A stretch of 64,000 nucleotides of DNA from Halomonas sp. ML-15 (lineage in GTDB: Bacteria > Pseudomonadota > Gammaproteobacteria > Pseudomonadales > Halomonadaceae): assembly GCF_014779595.1 (NCBI RefSeq), contig NZ_JACXZT010000019.1:1085808-1149807 (forward strand), in the 5' to 3' direction. How positions within the stretch are numbered: position 1 is the first letter of the stretch; each line of letters begins with the position of its first letter. Shown here piece after piece: positions 42,387 to 51,216 of the stretch. The translations under genes and the position numbers were made by a program. The notes beneath the pieces were generated by a model, which saw only the letters and a program-made list of their open reading frames with translations, did no database searches and was not told the origin of the DNA.

Positions 42387-42438
42387 GCGTACCAGTAAGG
42401 GCTGGCCAGAGCACGACCAATGCACTAGTCTACAAATA

Positions 42439-42456
42439 TTCAAACGCTTGTTAGAA
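42439..42456 (+). promoter_or_regulatory. Possible PsrA/FadR-type operator before fadE
   Basis: TTCAAACGCTTGTTAGAA is an imperfect palindrome resembling the CAAAC-N-GTTTG-like sites of PsrA-type fatty-acid regulators. It lies 42 bp before the fadE start codon. The regulator is not in the window. Confidence 0.35.
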
Positions 42457-42498
42457 TTTCGTCATCCCAGTGATGACAGGCTCTGAAGGAGATCCCGC

Positions 42499-44949
42499 AT
42501 GTTGCAACTGTTGTTGGTCATCGTGGCCGTCGTCGGCCTGCTGATGGTAATGCGCCGCGAGGCTGGCGCCTTGCCAGCACTCGGCGTGCTCGCCGCCACC
42601 GGCATCGTCGGCGTGCTGTTTGGCGCGCCACTGCTCGGCATACTGCTGCTGATTGGCGCCGTGGCAGTGGCCGCGTGCGGTCTGCCGGCGTTGCGAAGCA
42701 AGTGGCTGACGCCGCGTATCTTCGCCACCTTCAAGAAAGTGGCTCCCCGGGTATCGGATACCGAGCGCACCGCACTGGAAGCCGGCAGCGTTGGCTGGGA
42801 CGGCGAGCTGTTCAGCGGCAAGCCTAACTGGGACGCCCTCATGGCCTATGGCGACGACGGCCTCAGCGACGAAGAGCGAGCCTTCATCGACCACCAGTGC
42901 AACGTTGCATCCGGGATGACCAACGCCTGGGACATCACCCGCGAACGGGCCGACCTGCCGCCGGAGCTGTGGGAATATCTGAAGAAGGAGGGCTTCTTCG
43001 GCATGATCATCCCCAAGCAGTATGGCGGCCTCGGCTTCTCCGCCAAGGCCCAGTCAGCGGTGCTGCAGAAACTCGCCGTCAACGAGACTCTGATGGTCAC
43101 CGTCGGCGTGCCCAACTCGCTTGGCCCGGGTGAGCTGCTGCTCAAGTACGGCACTCAGCAGCAGAAGGATCACTACCTGCCGCGCCTGGCCGATGGCCGC
43201 GAAATCCCCTGCTTCGGTCTGACCGGCCCCCGTGCCGGCTCCGATGCCACCTCGATTCCCGATACCGGGGTGGTCTGCAAGCAGGTCGTCAACGGCGAGG
43301 AAGTGCTCGGCCTGCGCCTCAACTTCGAGAAGCGCTGGATCACCCTGGCGCCGATCGCCACCGTGGTGGGCCTGGCCTTCCGCATGTTCGACCCCGATGG
43401 CCTGCTCGGCGGCGAGAACGACCTGGGCATCACCTGTGCGCTGATTCCCCGCGACACCGATGGCATGGAGATCGGACGTCGCCACCACCCGATTGGCAGC
43501 CCGTTCATGAACGGCCCAATCGTAGGCAAAGACGTGTTCGTGCCGCTGGACACCATTATCGGCGGCCCGGATATGGCCGGTCAGGGCTGGCGCATGCTGG
43601 TCGAGTGCCTGTCAGTGGGCCGCTGCATCACCCTGCCCTCCGGCGCCACCGGCACCTCGCGCTATGCGTTGGGCTGGAGTGGCGGCTTTGCCCGCATACG
43701 CCGCCAGTTCAATCTGCCGGTGGCCGAGATGGAGGGCGTCCAGGAGCCACTGGCACGCATTGCCGCACTCTCCTACATCTCTCAAGCCGCGGTGATTCAG
43801 ACCGCCAATATGATCGACAAGGGCGATAAACCCGCAGTGCCCTCGGCGATCCTCAAGAGCCAGTTGACCGAGTTCCAGCGCGACCTGCTCAGCCACGCCA
43901 TGGATATCCACGGCGGCAAGGCAGTGACCCTGGGGCCGCGCAACTATATCGGTATCGGCTATAGTGCCAACCCGGTGGCGATTACCGTTGAGGGCGCCAA
44001 TATCATGACCCGCAACCTGATGATCTTCGGTCAGGGGGCGATCCGCTGCCACCCCTATGTACTGGATGAGCTGGCCGCCAAGGATGCCGATGACCTCAAG
44101 GCCTTCGACAAGGCGTTCTTCGGCCATGCCGGACTGATCTTCGGCAACACCGCCCGCGCCTTCACTCAGGGCTTGGGGCTGGGCAAGGCGGCTACGCCCT
44201 TCGACGAGGTGGCGGCCCCCTACGCTCAAGAGGTCGCCCGCATCTCCGCCGGCTTCGGTCTGTGCGCCGACGCAGCCATGGCCAGCCTCGGCTCGGCGCT
44301 GAAGTCCCGCGAGATGGTCTCCGCGCGGCTCGGTGACGTGCTCTCCAACCTCTACCTGACGTCGATGGTGCTCAAGCAGTGGCACGCCTCGGACAAGGTC
44401 GAGAGCGAAGCCGCGCTGCTGCATTACAGCTGCCGGCTACTGCTGCATCGTGCCGAGCAGGCGCTGATCGAGCTGTTCGACAACCTGCCCAACAAGGGTC
44501 TGGGCAAGCTGCTGTCGTGGCTGGTGATGCCGCTCGGACGCCGCTGGACGACACCTCATGACGACCTGACCCGCGAGATCGCCCAGCAGGTATCGCGTCA
44601 CAGCGCCCTGCGCAGCAAGCTGCTCGGCAATACCTGGGATCAGCAGGAGGAGGGCCAGCAGGACAACCCGCTGGCGCGCTACAACGCCCTGCTGGTCGAC
44701 TACGACCGCGCCGAGGCGCTGTACCGCACCGTCAACAAGGCTTATGCCAAGGGCGAATTGCCGGTCGAAGCGCTACATCCCGAACAGCGCTTTGCCGCGG
44801 CACGCGAGGCCGAGCTGATCAGCGAGGAGGATGCCCGCTTCATGGCCGAGTACGAAGCAGAAGTCCTGGACATGCTGACCGTCGATGACTTCGCCTTCGA
44901 TGCCTTCGCCCAGCAGCAGGAGAAGGTGGTCTGGCATAACGCGGCCTGA
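42499..44949 (+). CDS. fadE: Acyl-CoA dehydrogenase FadE (large form)
   Basis: 816 residues, the size of E. coli FadE. Two N-terminal hydrophobic segments (about 1-65) anchor it to the membrane. The acyl-CoA dehydrogenase core follows: MIIPKQYGGLGFSAKAQSAV, CFGLTGPRAGSDATSIPD, VLGLRLNFEKRWITLAPIAT, HAMDIHGGKAVTLGPRNYIG and VTVEGANIMTRNLMIFGQGA, with the FadE-specific C-terminal DUF1974-like region ending VWHNAA. It catalyses the first step of beta-oxidation with FAD. AAGGAGA precedes ATG 42499. A single-gene unit between hairpins. Confidence 0.95.
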   Translation: MLQLLLVIVAVVGLLMVMRREAGALPALGVLAATGIVGVLFGAPLLGILLLIGAVAVAACGLPALRSKWLTPRIFATFKKVAPRVSDTERTALEAGSVGWDGELFSGKPNWDALMAYGDDGLSDEERAFIDHQCNVASGMTNAWDITRERADLPPELWEYLKKEGFFGMIIPKQYGGLGFSAKAQSAVLQKLAVNETLMVTVGVPNSLGPGELLLKYGTQQQKDHYLPRLADGREIPCFGLTGPRAGSDATSIPDTGVVCKQVVNGEEVLGLRLNFEKRWITLAPIATVVGLAFRMFDPDGLLGGENDLGITCALIPRDTDGMEIGRRHHPIGSPFMNGPIVGKDVFVPLDTIIGGPDMAGQGWRMLVECLSVGRCITLPSGATGTSRYALGWSGGFARIRRQFNLPVAEMEGVQEPLARIAALSYISQAAVIQTANMIDKGDKPAVPSAILKSQLTEFQRDLLSHAMDIHGGKAVTLGPRNYIGIGYSANPVAITVEGANIMTRNLMIFGQGAIRCHPYVLDELAAKDADDLKAFDKAFFGHAGLIFGNTARAFTQGLGLGKAATPFDEVAAPYAQEVARISAGFGLCADAAMASLGSALKSREMVSARLGDVLSNLYLTSMVLKQWHASDKVESEAALLHYSCRLLLHRAEQALIELFDNLPNKGLGKLLSWLVMPLGRRWTTPHDDLTREIAQQVSRHSALRSKLLGNTWDQQEEGQQDNPLARYNALLVDYDRAEALYRTVNKAYAKGELPVEALHPEQRFAAAREAELISEEDARFMAEYEAEVLDMLTVDDFAFDAFAQQQEKVVWHNAA

Positions 44950-44968
44950 CCTGTCCTTGCCTCACCAC

Positions 44969-44994
44969 GACACCCCGGCAAATGCCGGGGTGTC
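44969..44994 (+). terminator. Terminator after fadE
   Basis: GACACCCCGGCA, loop AA, TGCCGGGGTGTC: a 12-bp perfect stem 19 bp after the fadE stop, followed by GCTTTA. Probably intrinsic, though the U-tract is short. Confidence 0.75.
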
Positions 44995-45002
44995 GCTTTA
45001 TG

Positions 45003-45321
45003 CCATTGTCAAGGGGCGCACAACCTTGGCACTCCCCCCTCTCCATCCGTTATCATGTTGATTCCGCGGTACTACTCATAGCGGGTTCATAACACCGTAG
45101 TAACAGCAGAGACTATAACAATCGCCTGCTTACGGGATCGCCATGGCGATCCACTCATATGCCGTACGCAGTGGTTCCGCTACGCTGCCAGGCATCATTC
45201 GCAACCGTCAGGGTGACGCACTCCCCCGCCCGCCATTTTGGTTCGGCAGGACGCTGAATGCCTCGACGCTTCGAGTTGAGGCGTTGCGCCGCGAACCCGG
45301 GGGTCGACAACAGGCAAACCA
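45003..45321 (+). promoter_or_regulatory. Long proV upstream region with structured leader
   Basis: About 320 bases without a gene ahead of proV. They contain a perfect 18-bp palindrome GGATCGCCATGGCGATCC at 45135-45152 and, closer to proV, overlapping hairpins around CTCGA-CGCT-TCGAG (45262-45275) and GCCTC/GAGGC (45260-45282). The upstream part (45040-45120) is A+T-richer and should hold the promoter. No known riboswitch pattern is recognised. Confidence 0.4.
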
Positions 45322-46565
45322 ATGAATGAAGAACGCAACGTCAAGATTCGCGTACGTAATCTGAGCAAGGTATTCGGCGCACAGCCGAAGAAGGCTCTGG
45401 CACTGCGTGACCAGGGACTCAAGCGCCCCGAGATCCTCGACAAGACCGGACAGACTCTCGGTCTATCCAATATCGATTTCGATGTCTATGAGGGTGAACT
45501 GCTGGTGATCATGGGGCTGTCGGGATCCGGCAAATCGACCCTGATTCGCTGTCTCAACCGCTTGATCGAACCCTCCGAGGGCGAGATCGTGATCGACGGC
45601 GAGAACATCCCCACCTTGAGCGACAAGGCGCTGCTCGAGTGCCGCCGCCGGCACTTTTCGATGGTGTTCCAGAATTTCGCGCTCTTTCCTCATCGTACCG
45701 TGCAGAAGAACGCCGAGTTCGGCCTCGAGATCCGCGGCATCGACCCCGCCGAGCGCAGCGAAATCGCTCGCAACGCCCTCAAGCAGGTTGGCCTGGATGG
45801 CTGGGAAGATGCCTATCCCAATCAGCTCTCCGGCGGCATGCAACAGCGCGTCGGCCTGGCCCGGGCCTTGGCCAACGACTCCACCGTGCTATTGATGGAT
45901 GAGGCGTTCTCGGCGCTCGATCCGCTGATCCGCGGCGATATGCAGCAGGAGCTGCTGCAGCTGCAAAGCCGCATGAAGAAGACCACGGTGTTCATCACCC
46001 ACGATCTCGACGAAGCGCTGACCATCGGCGATCGCATCGTGCTGCTCAAGGATGGCGAGGTGGTCCAGATCGGCACGCCGGAAGAGATCCTGACCAAGCC
46101 CGCCGACGACTATGTGCGGCGCTTTATCGAAGGCGTCGACAAGGCGCGCATTCTCACCGCCGAGAGTGCCATGCGTCGGGTGCGCTCCACAGTGCGCGAC
46201 ACCGACGGCCCGCGTACCGCCCTGCGCAAGATGCATGAGCATAGCCTCGATTCGATCTATATCACCGATCGCGACCGCGTCCTGATAGGTCTGATCGAAG
46301 CCGATGCTGCCAGCCGGGCGATCGAGGAGGGCAAGGAGAGCGTGACCGACGTCATGACTCAGGATTTCCGCCGAGTCACGCTCGAGGAGCCGATGCACCA
46401 CCTATTTGCCATGTTCAGTGAACACAGCTTCCCGATCGCGGTGGTCGACGACCAGCAGCGCCTGCTAGGCGTGGTCGTCAAAGGCGCTGTACTTGATCAG
46501 CTTGCCCAGGCCGCTGAGCCCACGCAAATCGCTGAGCGTTCCACCACGACCACGGCAGGAGATGC

Positions 46566-46569
<4 letters not shown>
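45322..46569 (+). CDS. proV: Glycine betaine/proline ABC transporter ATPase (ProV)
   Basis: 415 residues. It has the ProV-type N-terminal stretch (KVFGAQPKKALALRDQGLKR), then an ATPase domain with Walker A GLSGSGKST near residue 68, signature LSGGMQQRVGLARALAND near 172, Walker B VLLMDEAFSALDPL near 193, and switch H in FITHDLDEAL. From about residue 285 a tandem CBS pair follows (MHEHSLDSIYITDRDRVLIG; FSEHSFPIAVVDDQQRLLGV), which in OpuA senses ionic strength. It powers uptake of compatible solutes. It overlaps proW by 4 bp. First gene of proVWX. Confidence 0.95.
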
Positions 46570-47408
<839 letters not shown>

Positions 47409-47482
47409 GACCAAGGCGGCCCCTTGAATCCATTCGCCCGGGCCGCCATGGTGTATTAGTGAATCACCAAGAGGGGAAGAAT

Positions 47483-48355
47483 ATGAATAAGCACACGCTG
47501 AATCGTCATATCCGCAGCACCAGCCTGGCGCTGGTCGCCGGTGCCGGCCTGACCGCAGCTGGCGCTGCCCAGGCTCAGGACACGGTTCACCTGGCCTACG
47601 TCGAGTGGGCATCAGAAGTGGCTTCCACCAACGTGGTGCGTGCGGTGCTCGAACAGGCCGGCTACGAGGTCGATATGACCTCGCTGTCTGCCGCCGCCAT
47701 GTGGCAGGCGCTCTCCACGGGTGATGCCGATGCCATCGTCGCCGCCTGGCTGCCCACCACCCACGCCGACTACATGGAGCGAGTCGGAGACAACGTCGAG
47801 GACTTGGGCGTCAATCTGGACGGTACCAAGCTCGGTCTGGTCGTGCCCGAATATACCGACGTCGACTCCATCGAGGAGCTCAACGACAACGCTGATCTGT
47901 TCAATGGCGAGATCATCGGTATCGATCCCGGCGCCGGCCTGATGGGACTGACCGAGGACGTGATCGACGAGTACGGCCTCGACCTGCGTCTGCGCAGCGG
48001 CAGCGACGCCACCATGGTCGGCGCCCTGAGCAGCGCCATCGCCAACGAAGAGGACATCGTCGTTACCAGTTGGACGCCGCACTGGATGTTCGCCCGCTGG
48101 GACCTCAAGTATCTCGAGGATCCGCAGGAAATCTACGGCGGCGCCGAGCAGATCCACACCGTGGTTCGTCAGGGCCTCGGAGATGAGATGCCGGAAGCCT
48201 ATGCCATCCTCGAGGCCTTCGAATGGACGCCCGAGCAGATGGGCGAAGTCATGCTGATGAATCAGGAAGATGGCGCCGATCCTTACGAGAGCGCCCAGCA
48301 GTGGGTCGCTGATAACCAGGACCTGGTCGAGGAGTGGCTCTCCGCCGCTGAGTAA
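47483..48355 (+). CDS. proX: Glycine betaine ABC transporter substrate-binding protein (ProX/OpuAC-like)
   Basis: 290 residues. A signal peptide (TSLALVAGAGLTAAGAAQAQ) precedes an OpuAC-type domain: VHLAYVEWASEVASTNVVRA, SLSAAAMWQALSTGDADAIV AAWLPTTHADY, GIDPGAGLMGLTEDVIDEYG and VVTSWTPHWMFARWDLKYLE. The Trp residues in VEWAS, MWQAL, AAWLP and TSWTPHWMF fit a cation-pi cage for betaine. It is strongly acidic, suiting a salty periplasm. GAGGGGAAG precedes ATG 47483. It lies 74 bp after proW and ends at an intrinsic terminator. Confidence 0.93.
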   Translation: MNKHTLNRHIRSTSLALVAGAGLTAAGAAQAQDTVHLAYVEWASEVASTNVVRAVLEQAGYEVDMTSLSAAAMWQALSTGDADAIVAAWLPTTHADYMERVGDNVEDLGVNLDGTKLGLVVPEYTDVDSIEELNDNADLFNGEIIGIDPGAGLMGLTEDVIDEYGLDLRLRSGSDATMVGALSSAIANEEDIVVTSWTPHWMFARWDLKYLEDPQEIYGGAEQIHTVVRQGLGDEMPEAYAILEAFEWTPEQMGEVMLMNQEDGADPYESAQQWVADNQDLVEEWLSAAE

Positions 48356-48377
48356 ATCGCAGCCTTGCAGCACCCCA

Positions 48378-48405
48378 GGGGATGGCCAGATGGCCATCCC
48401 CTTTT
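48378..48405 (+). terminator. Intrinsic terminator of proVWX
   Basis: GGGGATGGCCA, loop GA, TGGCCATCCCC, then TTTT: an 11-bp stem with U-tract 22 bp after the proX stop and just before the convergent SLC13 gene. Confidence 0.9.
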
Positions 48406-48413
48406 GCATGGCA

Positions 48414-50264
48414 TCACAGCGGCCATACCAGCATGATCATCGGAATCGCCACCACCATGACCACCAGCGACAACGGCAGGCCAAGCTTCCAGTAGTCGCT
48501 GAAGCGGTACCCCCCCGGCCCCATCACCAGGGTGTTGGACTGGTGGCCAATGGGGGTGAGGAAGGCGCAGGAAGCGCTCACCGCCACCACCATCAGAAAC
48601 GGGTCCAGCGACAGGCCAAAGCCGCTGGCCAGGCTCGCCGCAATCGGCGCCATCAGCAGTGCCGCCGCGGCGTTGTTGATCACGTTGGAGAGCAGCGTGG
48701 AGATCAGGAACAGCGCCACCAGGGTGGCCACCGGCGGCCAGCCACTGCCCAGCGTTAGCATTCCATCCGCGATCTGCGCCGCGCCGCCGCTGGTGTCCAG
48801 CGCCTCGCCCACCGGCAGCATCGCCGCCAGCAGCACGATCACCGGCCCATCGATGGCCTGATAGCCGTCGCGCAGCGGTAATATACCGACCAGCAGCGAT
48901 ATAAGCGCCGCCGTGGACAGCGCTACCGCCGCCGGCAGCAGATCGGTGAGCATGGCCACAATCGCCAGCATGAAGATGCCGATCGACAGCAGCAGCATGC
49001 GCGGCTGGCCAATGGTCAGGTTTCGATTGGCCAGCGGCAGGCAGCCCAGGGTCGCCAGGCTTTCGGCCAGCCCCCCTTCATCACCCTGCATCAGCAGCAC
49101 ATCGCCTGGCTGGAAACGGATCTCACGCAGGCGCTGTTTGAGACGCGCCCCGTCCCGGGCCACCGCCACCAGGTGCAGGCCATGCTGATTCTGCAAGCGC
49201 AGCTGTACCACGGTACGGTTGACCATCATCGAGTCGTTGCGCACCACTGCCTCGACCAGTTGCAGGCCCTCGGTATCAACGCCGCTGCGCCTTTTCTTAT
49301 CCTGCTTCTTGCTGTCCTGCTTCTCTTCGTCTCCTTCGGCTGGGCCATCAGCGGTTTCAGCGTTTTCCTCCTCTTCTGCGGCCGCACCCAGCGACAGACC
49401 CGCCTTGTCCTCGAGCAGCTTCATCTCCTCGGGACCGCCCTCGACCAGCAGAATATCGCCCTCCCGCAGGCTGCCATGGAAGGCGTGGCCGGTTCGTCGC
49501 TTGTCGTCGCGCACCACCGCCAGCACCGGAATGGTCTCTTCCAATGCCTCGTGCAGTTCACGCAGCGTCCAGCCGATGGCCTTGGACTCTTCGCCGACCT
49601 TGAGCTCGACCAGATAGTTGTCGGTGTCGAACAGCTCCTCGGCGGACGACTGGCCCTGGCGATGCGGTGTCAGCCGCCAGCCCACCAGCACGATAAAGAG
49701 CAGCCCCACCGCTGCCACCGCTACGCCGACGGGAAAGAACGAGAACATGCCGAAGTTGTCGCCGGTCTGGGCGCCACGGTAACTGGCGATGATGATATTG
49801 GGCGGCGTACCGATCAGCGTCATCAGCCCGCCCAGCAGCGAGCCGAAGGCCAGCGGCATCAGCAGCAGCGAAGGTGATCGGTCATGCTCGCGGGCCATGC
49901 GCACCGCCACCGGCAGCAGCAGTGCCAGCGCCCCGACGTTGTTCATTACCGCCGACAGCACCGTCACGGTGCCGGTCAGCACCAGCAACTGCAGTATCAG
50001 CCGTTCACCGACCTTGAGGGTCTGCTCGGCGATCACGTCGACCAGCCCCGAGCGCTCGAAACCCTTGCTCAGTACCAGCACCGCCGCCACGGTGATCACC
50101 GCCGGATGGCCAAAGCCCATGAAAGCGGCATCGGCCTCCACCAGCCCCAACATCACCGACGCCAGCAGCGCCGAGAGTGCCACCAGATCGTAGCGAAAGC
50201 GTCCCCACACGAAGGCCGAAAGGGTCAGTCCCAGCACGATGAACACCAGCGTACTATCGGCCAT
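48414..50264 (-). CDS. SLC13/DASS-type permease with two TrkA-C (RCK-C) domains
   Basis: 616 residues. Hydrophobic halves (about 1-200 and 415-616) flank a cytosolic middle with two TrkA-C domains (ELKVGEESKAIGWTLRELHE; LVEAVVRNDSMMVNRTVVQL) separated by an acidic-then-basic linker (EEEENAETADG ... KKQDKKRR). Transport motifs include VMNNVGALALLLPVAVRMA, MTLIGTPPNIIIASYRG and the mirrored VINNAAAALLMAPIAASLA with TPIGHQSNTLVMGPGGY. These proteins import sulfate, dicarboxylates or similar anions with Na+. The ligand is not evident. GGGAGG supports ATG 50264. Confidence 0.87.
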   Translation of the reverse strand: MADSTLVFIVLGLTLSAFVWGRFRYDLVALSALLASVMLGLVEADAAFMGFGHPAVITVAAVLVLSKGFERSGLVDVIAEQTLKVGERLILQLLVLTGTVTVLSAVMNNVGALALLLPVAVRMAREHDRSPSLLLMPLAFGSLLGGLMTLIGTPPNIIIASYRGAQTGDNFGMFSFFPVGVAVAAVGLLFIVLVGWRLTPHRQGQSSAEELFDTDNYLVELKVGEESKAIGWTLRELHEALEETIPVLAVVRDDKRRTGHAFHGSLREGDILLVEGGPEEMKLLEDKAGLSLGAAAEEEENAETADGPAEGDEEKQDSKKQDKKRRSGVDTEGLQLVEAVVRNDSMMVNRTVVQLRLQNQHGLHLVAVARDGARLKQRLREIRFQPGDVLLMQGDEGGLAESLATLGCLPLANRNLTIGQPRMLLLSIGIFMLAIVAMLTDLLPAAVALSTAALISLLVGILPLRDGYQAIDGPVIVLLAAMLPVGEALDTSGGAAQIADGMLTLGSGWPPVATLVALFLISTLLSNVINNAAAALLMAPIAASLASGFGLSLDPFLMVVAVSASCAFLTPIGHQSNTLVMGPGGYRFSDYWKLGLPLSLVVMVVAIPMIMLVWPL

Positions 50265-50406
50265 GGTTATCTCACCTCCCTGTCGAGCACCACAGCCACC
50301 AGCACAACAGCAGACTGGCGCCAACGCCACTGTTTTTTGTCAGCAACACAAAAAGCCCTGCGCTAGCAGGGCCTTGAGCGAGCTCGGCGACGACGTGAGA
50401 GCGTCG

Positions 50407-51216
50407 TTACCGGGCCATCTTCTCCAGCATGCGGTTGACCGCCTCGAGGTGCTCCGGCTCGTTGTGGCACATGCCCTGGAAGGTGGCACACAGATCGAGG
50501 AAGTCCTTGAGTTCCAGGCGGCTGCCCTGCTTCATCAGCCGCTTGGTGAGACGGGTGGCCTTGGGTGGCTGGGCGGTGATGGCGGCGGCAAGTTCGGCGA
50601 CCCGCGTCATCAAGGCGTCGTGCTCGACCACCTCGAGCACGATGCCATATTCACGCGCCTCCTCGGCGTCGATCACCCGGCCCGAGAGGGTCAGTTCGAA
50701 GGCGCGCTGGTAGCCGATCAAGCGCTGCAGGAACCAGGCACCACCGTCGCCAGGGATAATCCCCAGGTTGAGGAAGGTCTCGCCGAACTTGGCCTTATGG
50801 GATGCGATGCGAATATCCGCCATATTGGCCAGGTCGAAGCCCGCGCCAATCGCCGCGCCGTTGACCGCAGCAATGATCGGCACTTCTACGGCCTCCAGGG
50901 CCAGCGGAATCCGCTGAATACCGCGACGGTAACGCTCAGCCACCTCGGCCACATCGCCGGCAAAGTCACCGCCGCGCTCGGCCATGTCCTTGACGTTGCC
51001 GCCGGCGCTGAACGCCGAGCCGGCGCCGGTGATCACCAGCACCGACACCTCCGGGCAGCGGTTGACCCACGCCGCCACCGCGACGATATCGTCGATAAGG
51101 CCGGTACCGGTCAGGGCGTTGCGCACGTCGTGGCGATCCAGGGTGAGGGTCGCCACCCGCGCCTCCAGGGTAAGCCTGGCATCGCTGAGGGCAGGCAGGG
51201 TGACAGTATTGGTCAT
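50407..51216 (-). CDS. Crotonase-family protein, atypical active site
   Basis: 269 residues of the enoyl-CoA hydratase/isomerase fold: ITGAGSAFSAGGNVKDMAER (oxyanion hole) and VNGAAIGAGFDLANMADIRI. The two catalytic glutamates of true hydratases are absent: GGGCE corresponds to GAGFD, and the QPE position reads ETF in AKFGETFLNLGIIPGDGGAW. An Asp sits in PGDGG. It probably catalyses another crotonase reaction (isomerisation, hydrolysis, dehalogenation-like or hydration by a different mechanism). Last gene of the RpiR-linked operon; its start overlaps the synthetase stop (ATGA). Confidence 0.85.
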   Translation of the reverse strand: MTNTVTLPALSDARLTLEARVATLTLDRHDVRNALTGTGLIDDIVAVAAWVNRCPEVSVLVITGAGSAFSAGGNVKDMAERGGDFAGDVAEVAERYRRGIQRIPLALEAVEVPIIAAVNGAAIGAGFDLANMADIRIASHKAKFGETFLNLGIIPGDGGAWFLQRLIGYQRAFELTLSGRVIDAEEAREYGIVLEVVEHDALMTRVAELAAAITAQPPKATRLTKRLMKQGSRLELKDFLDLCATFQGMCHNEPEHLEAVNRMLEKMAR

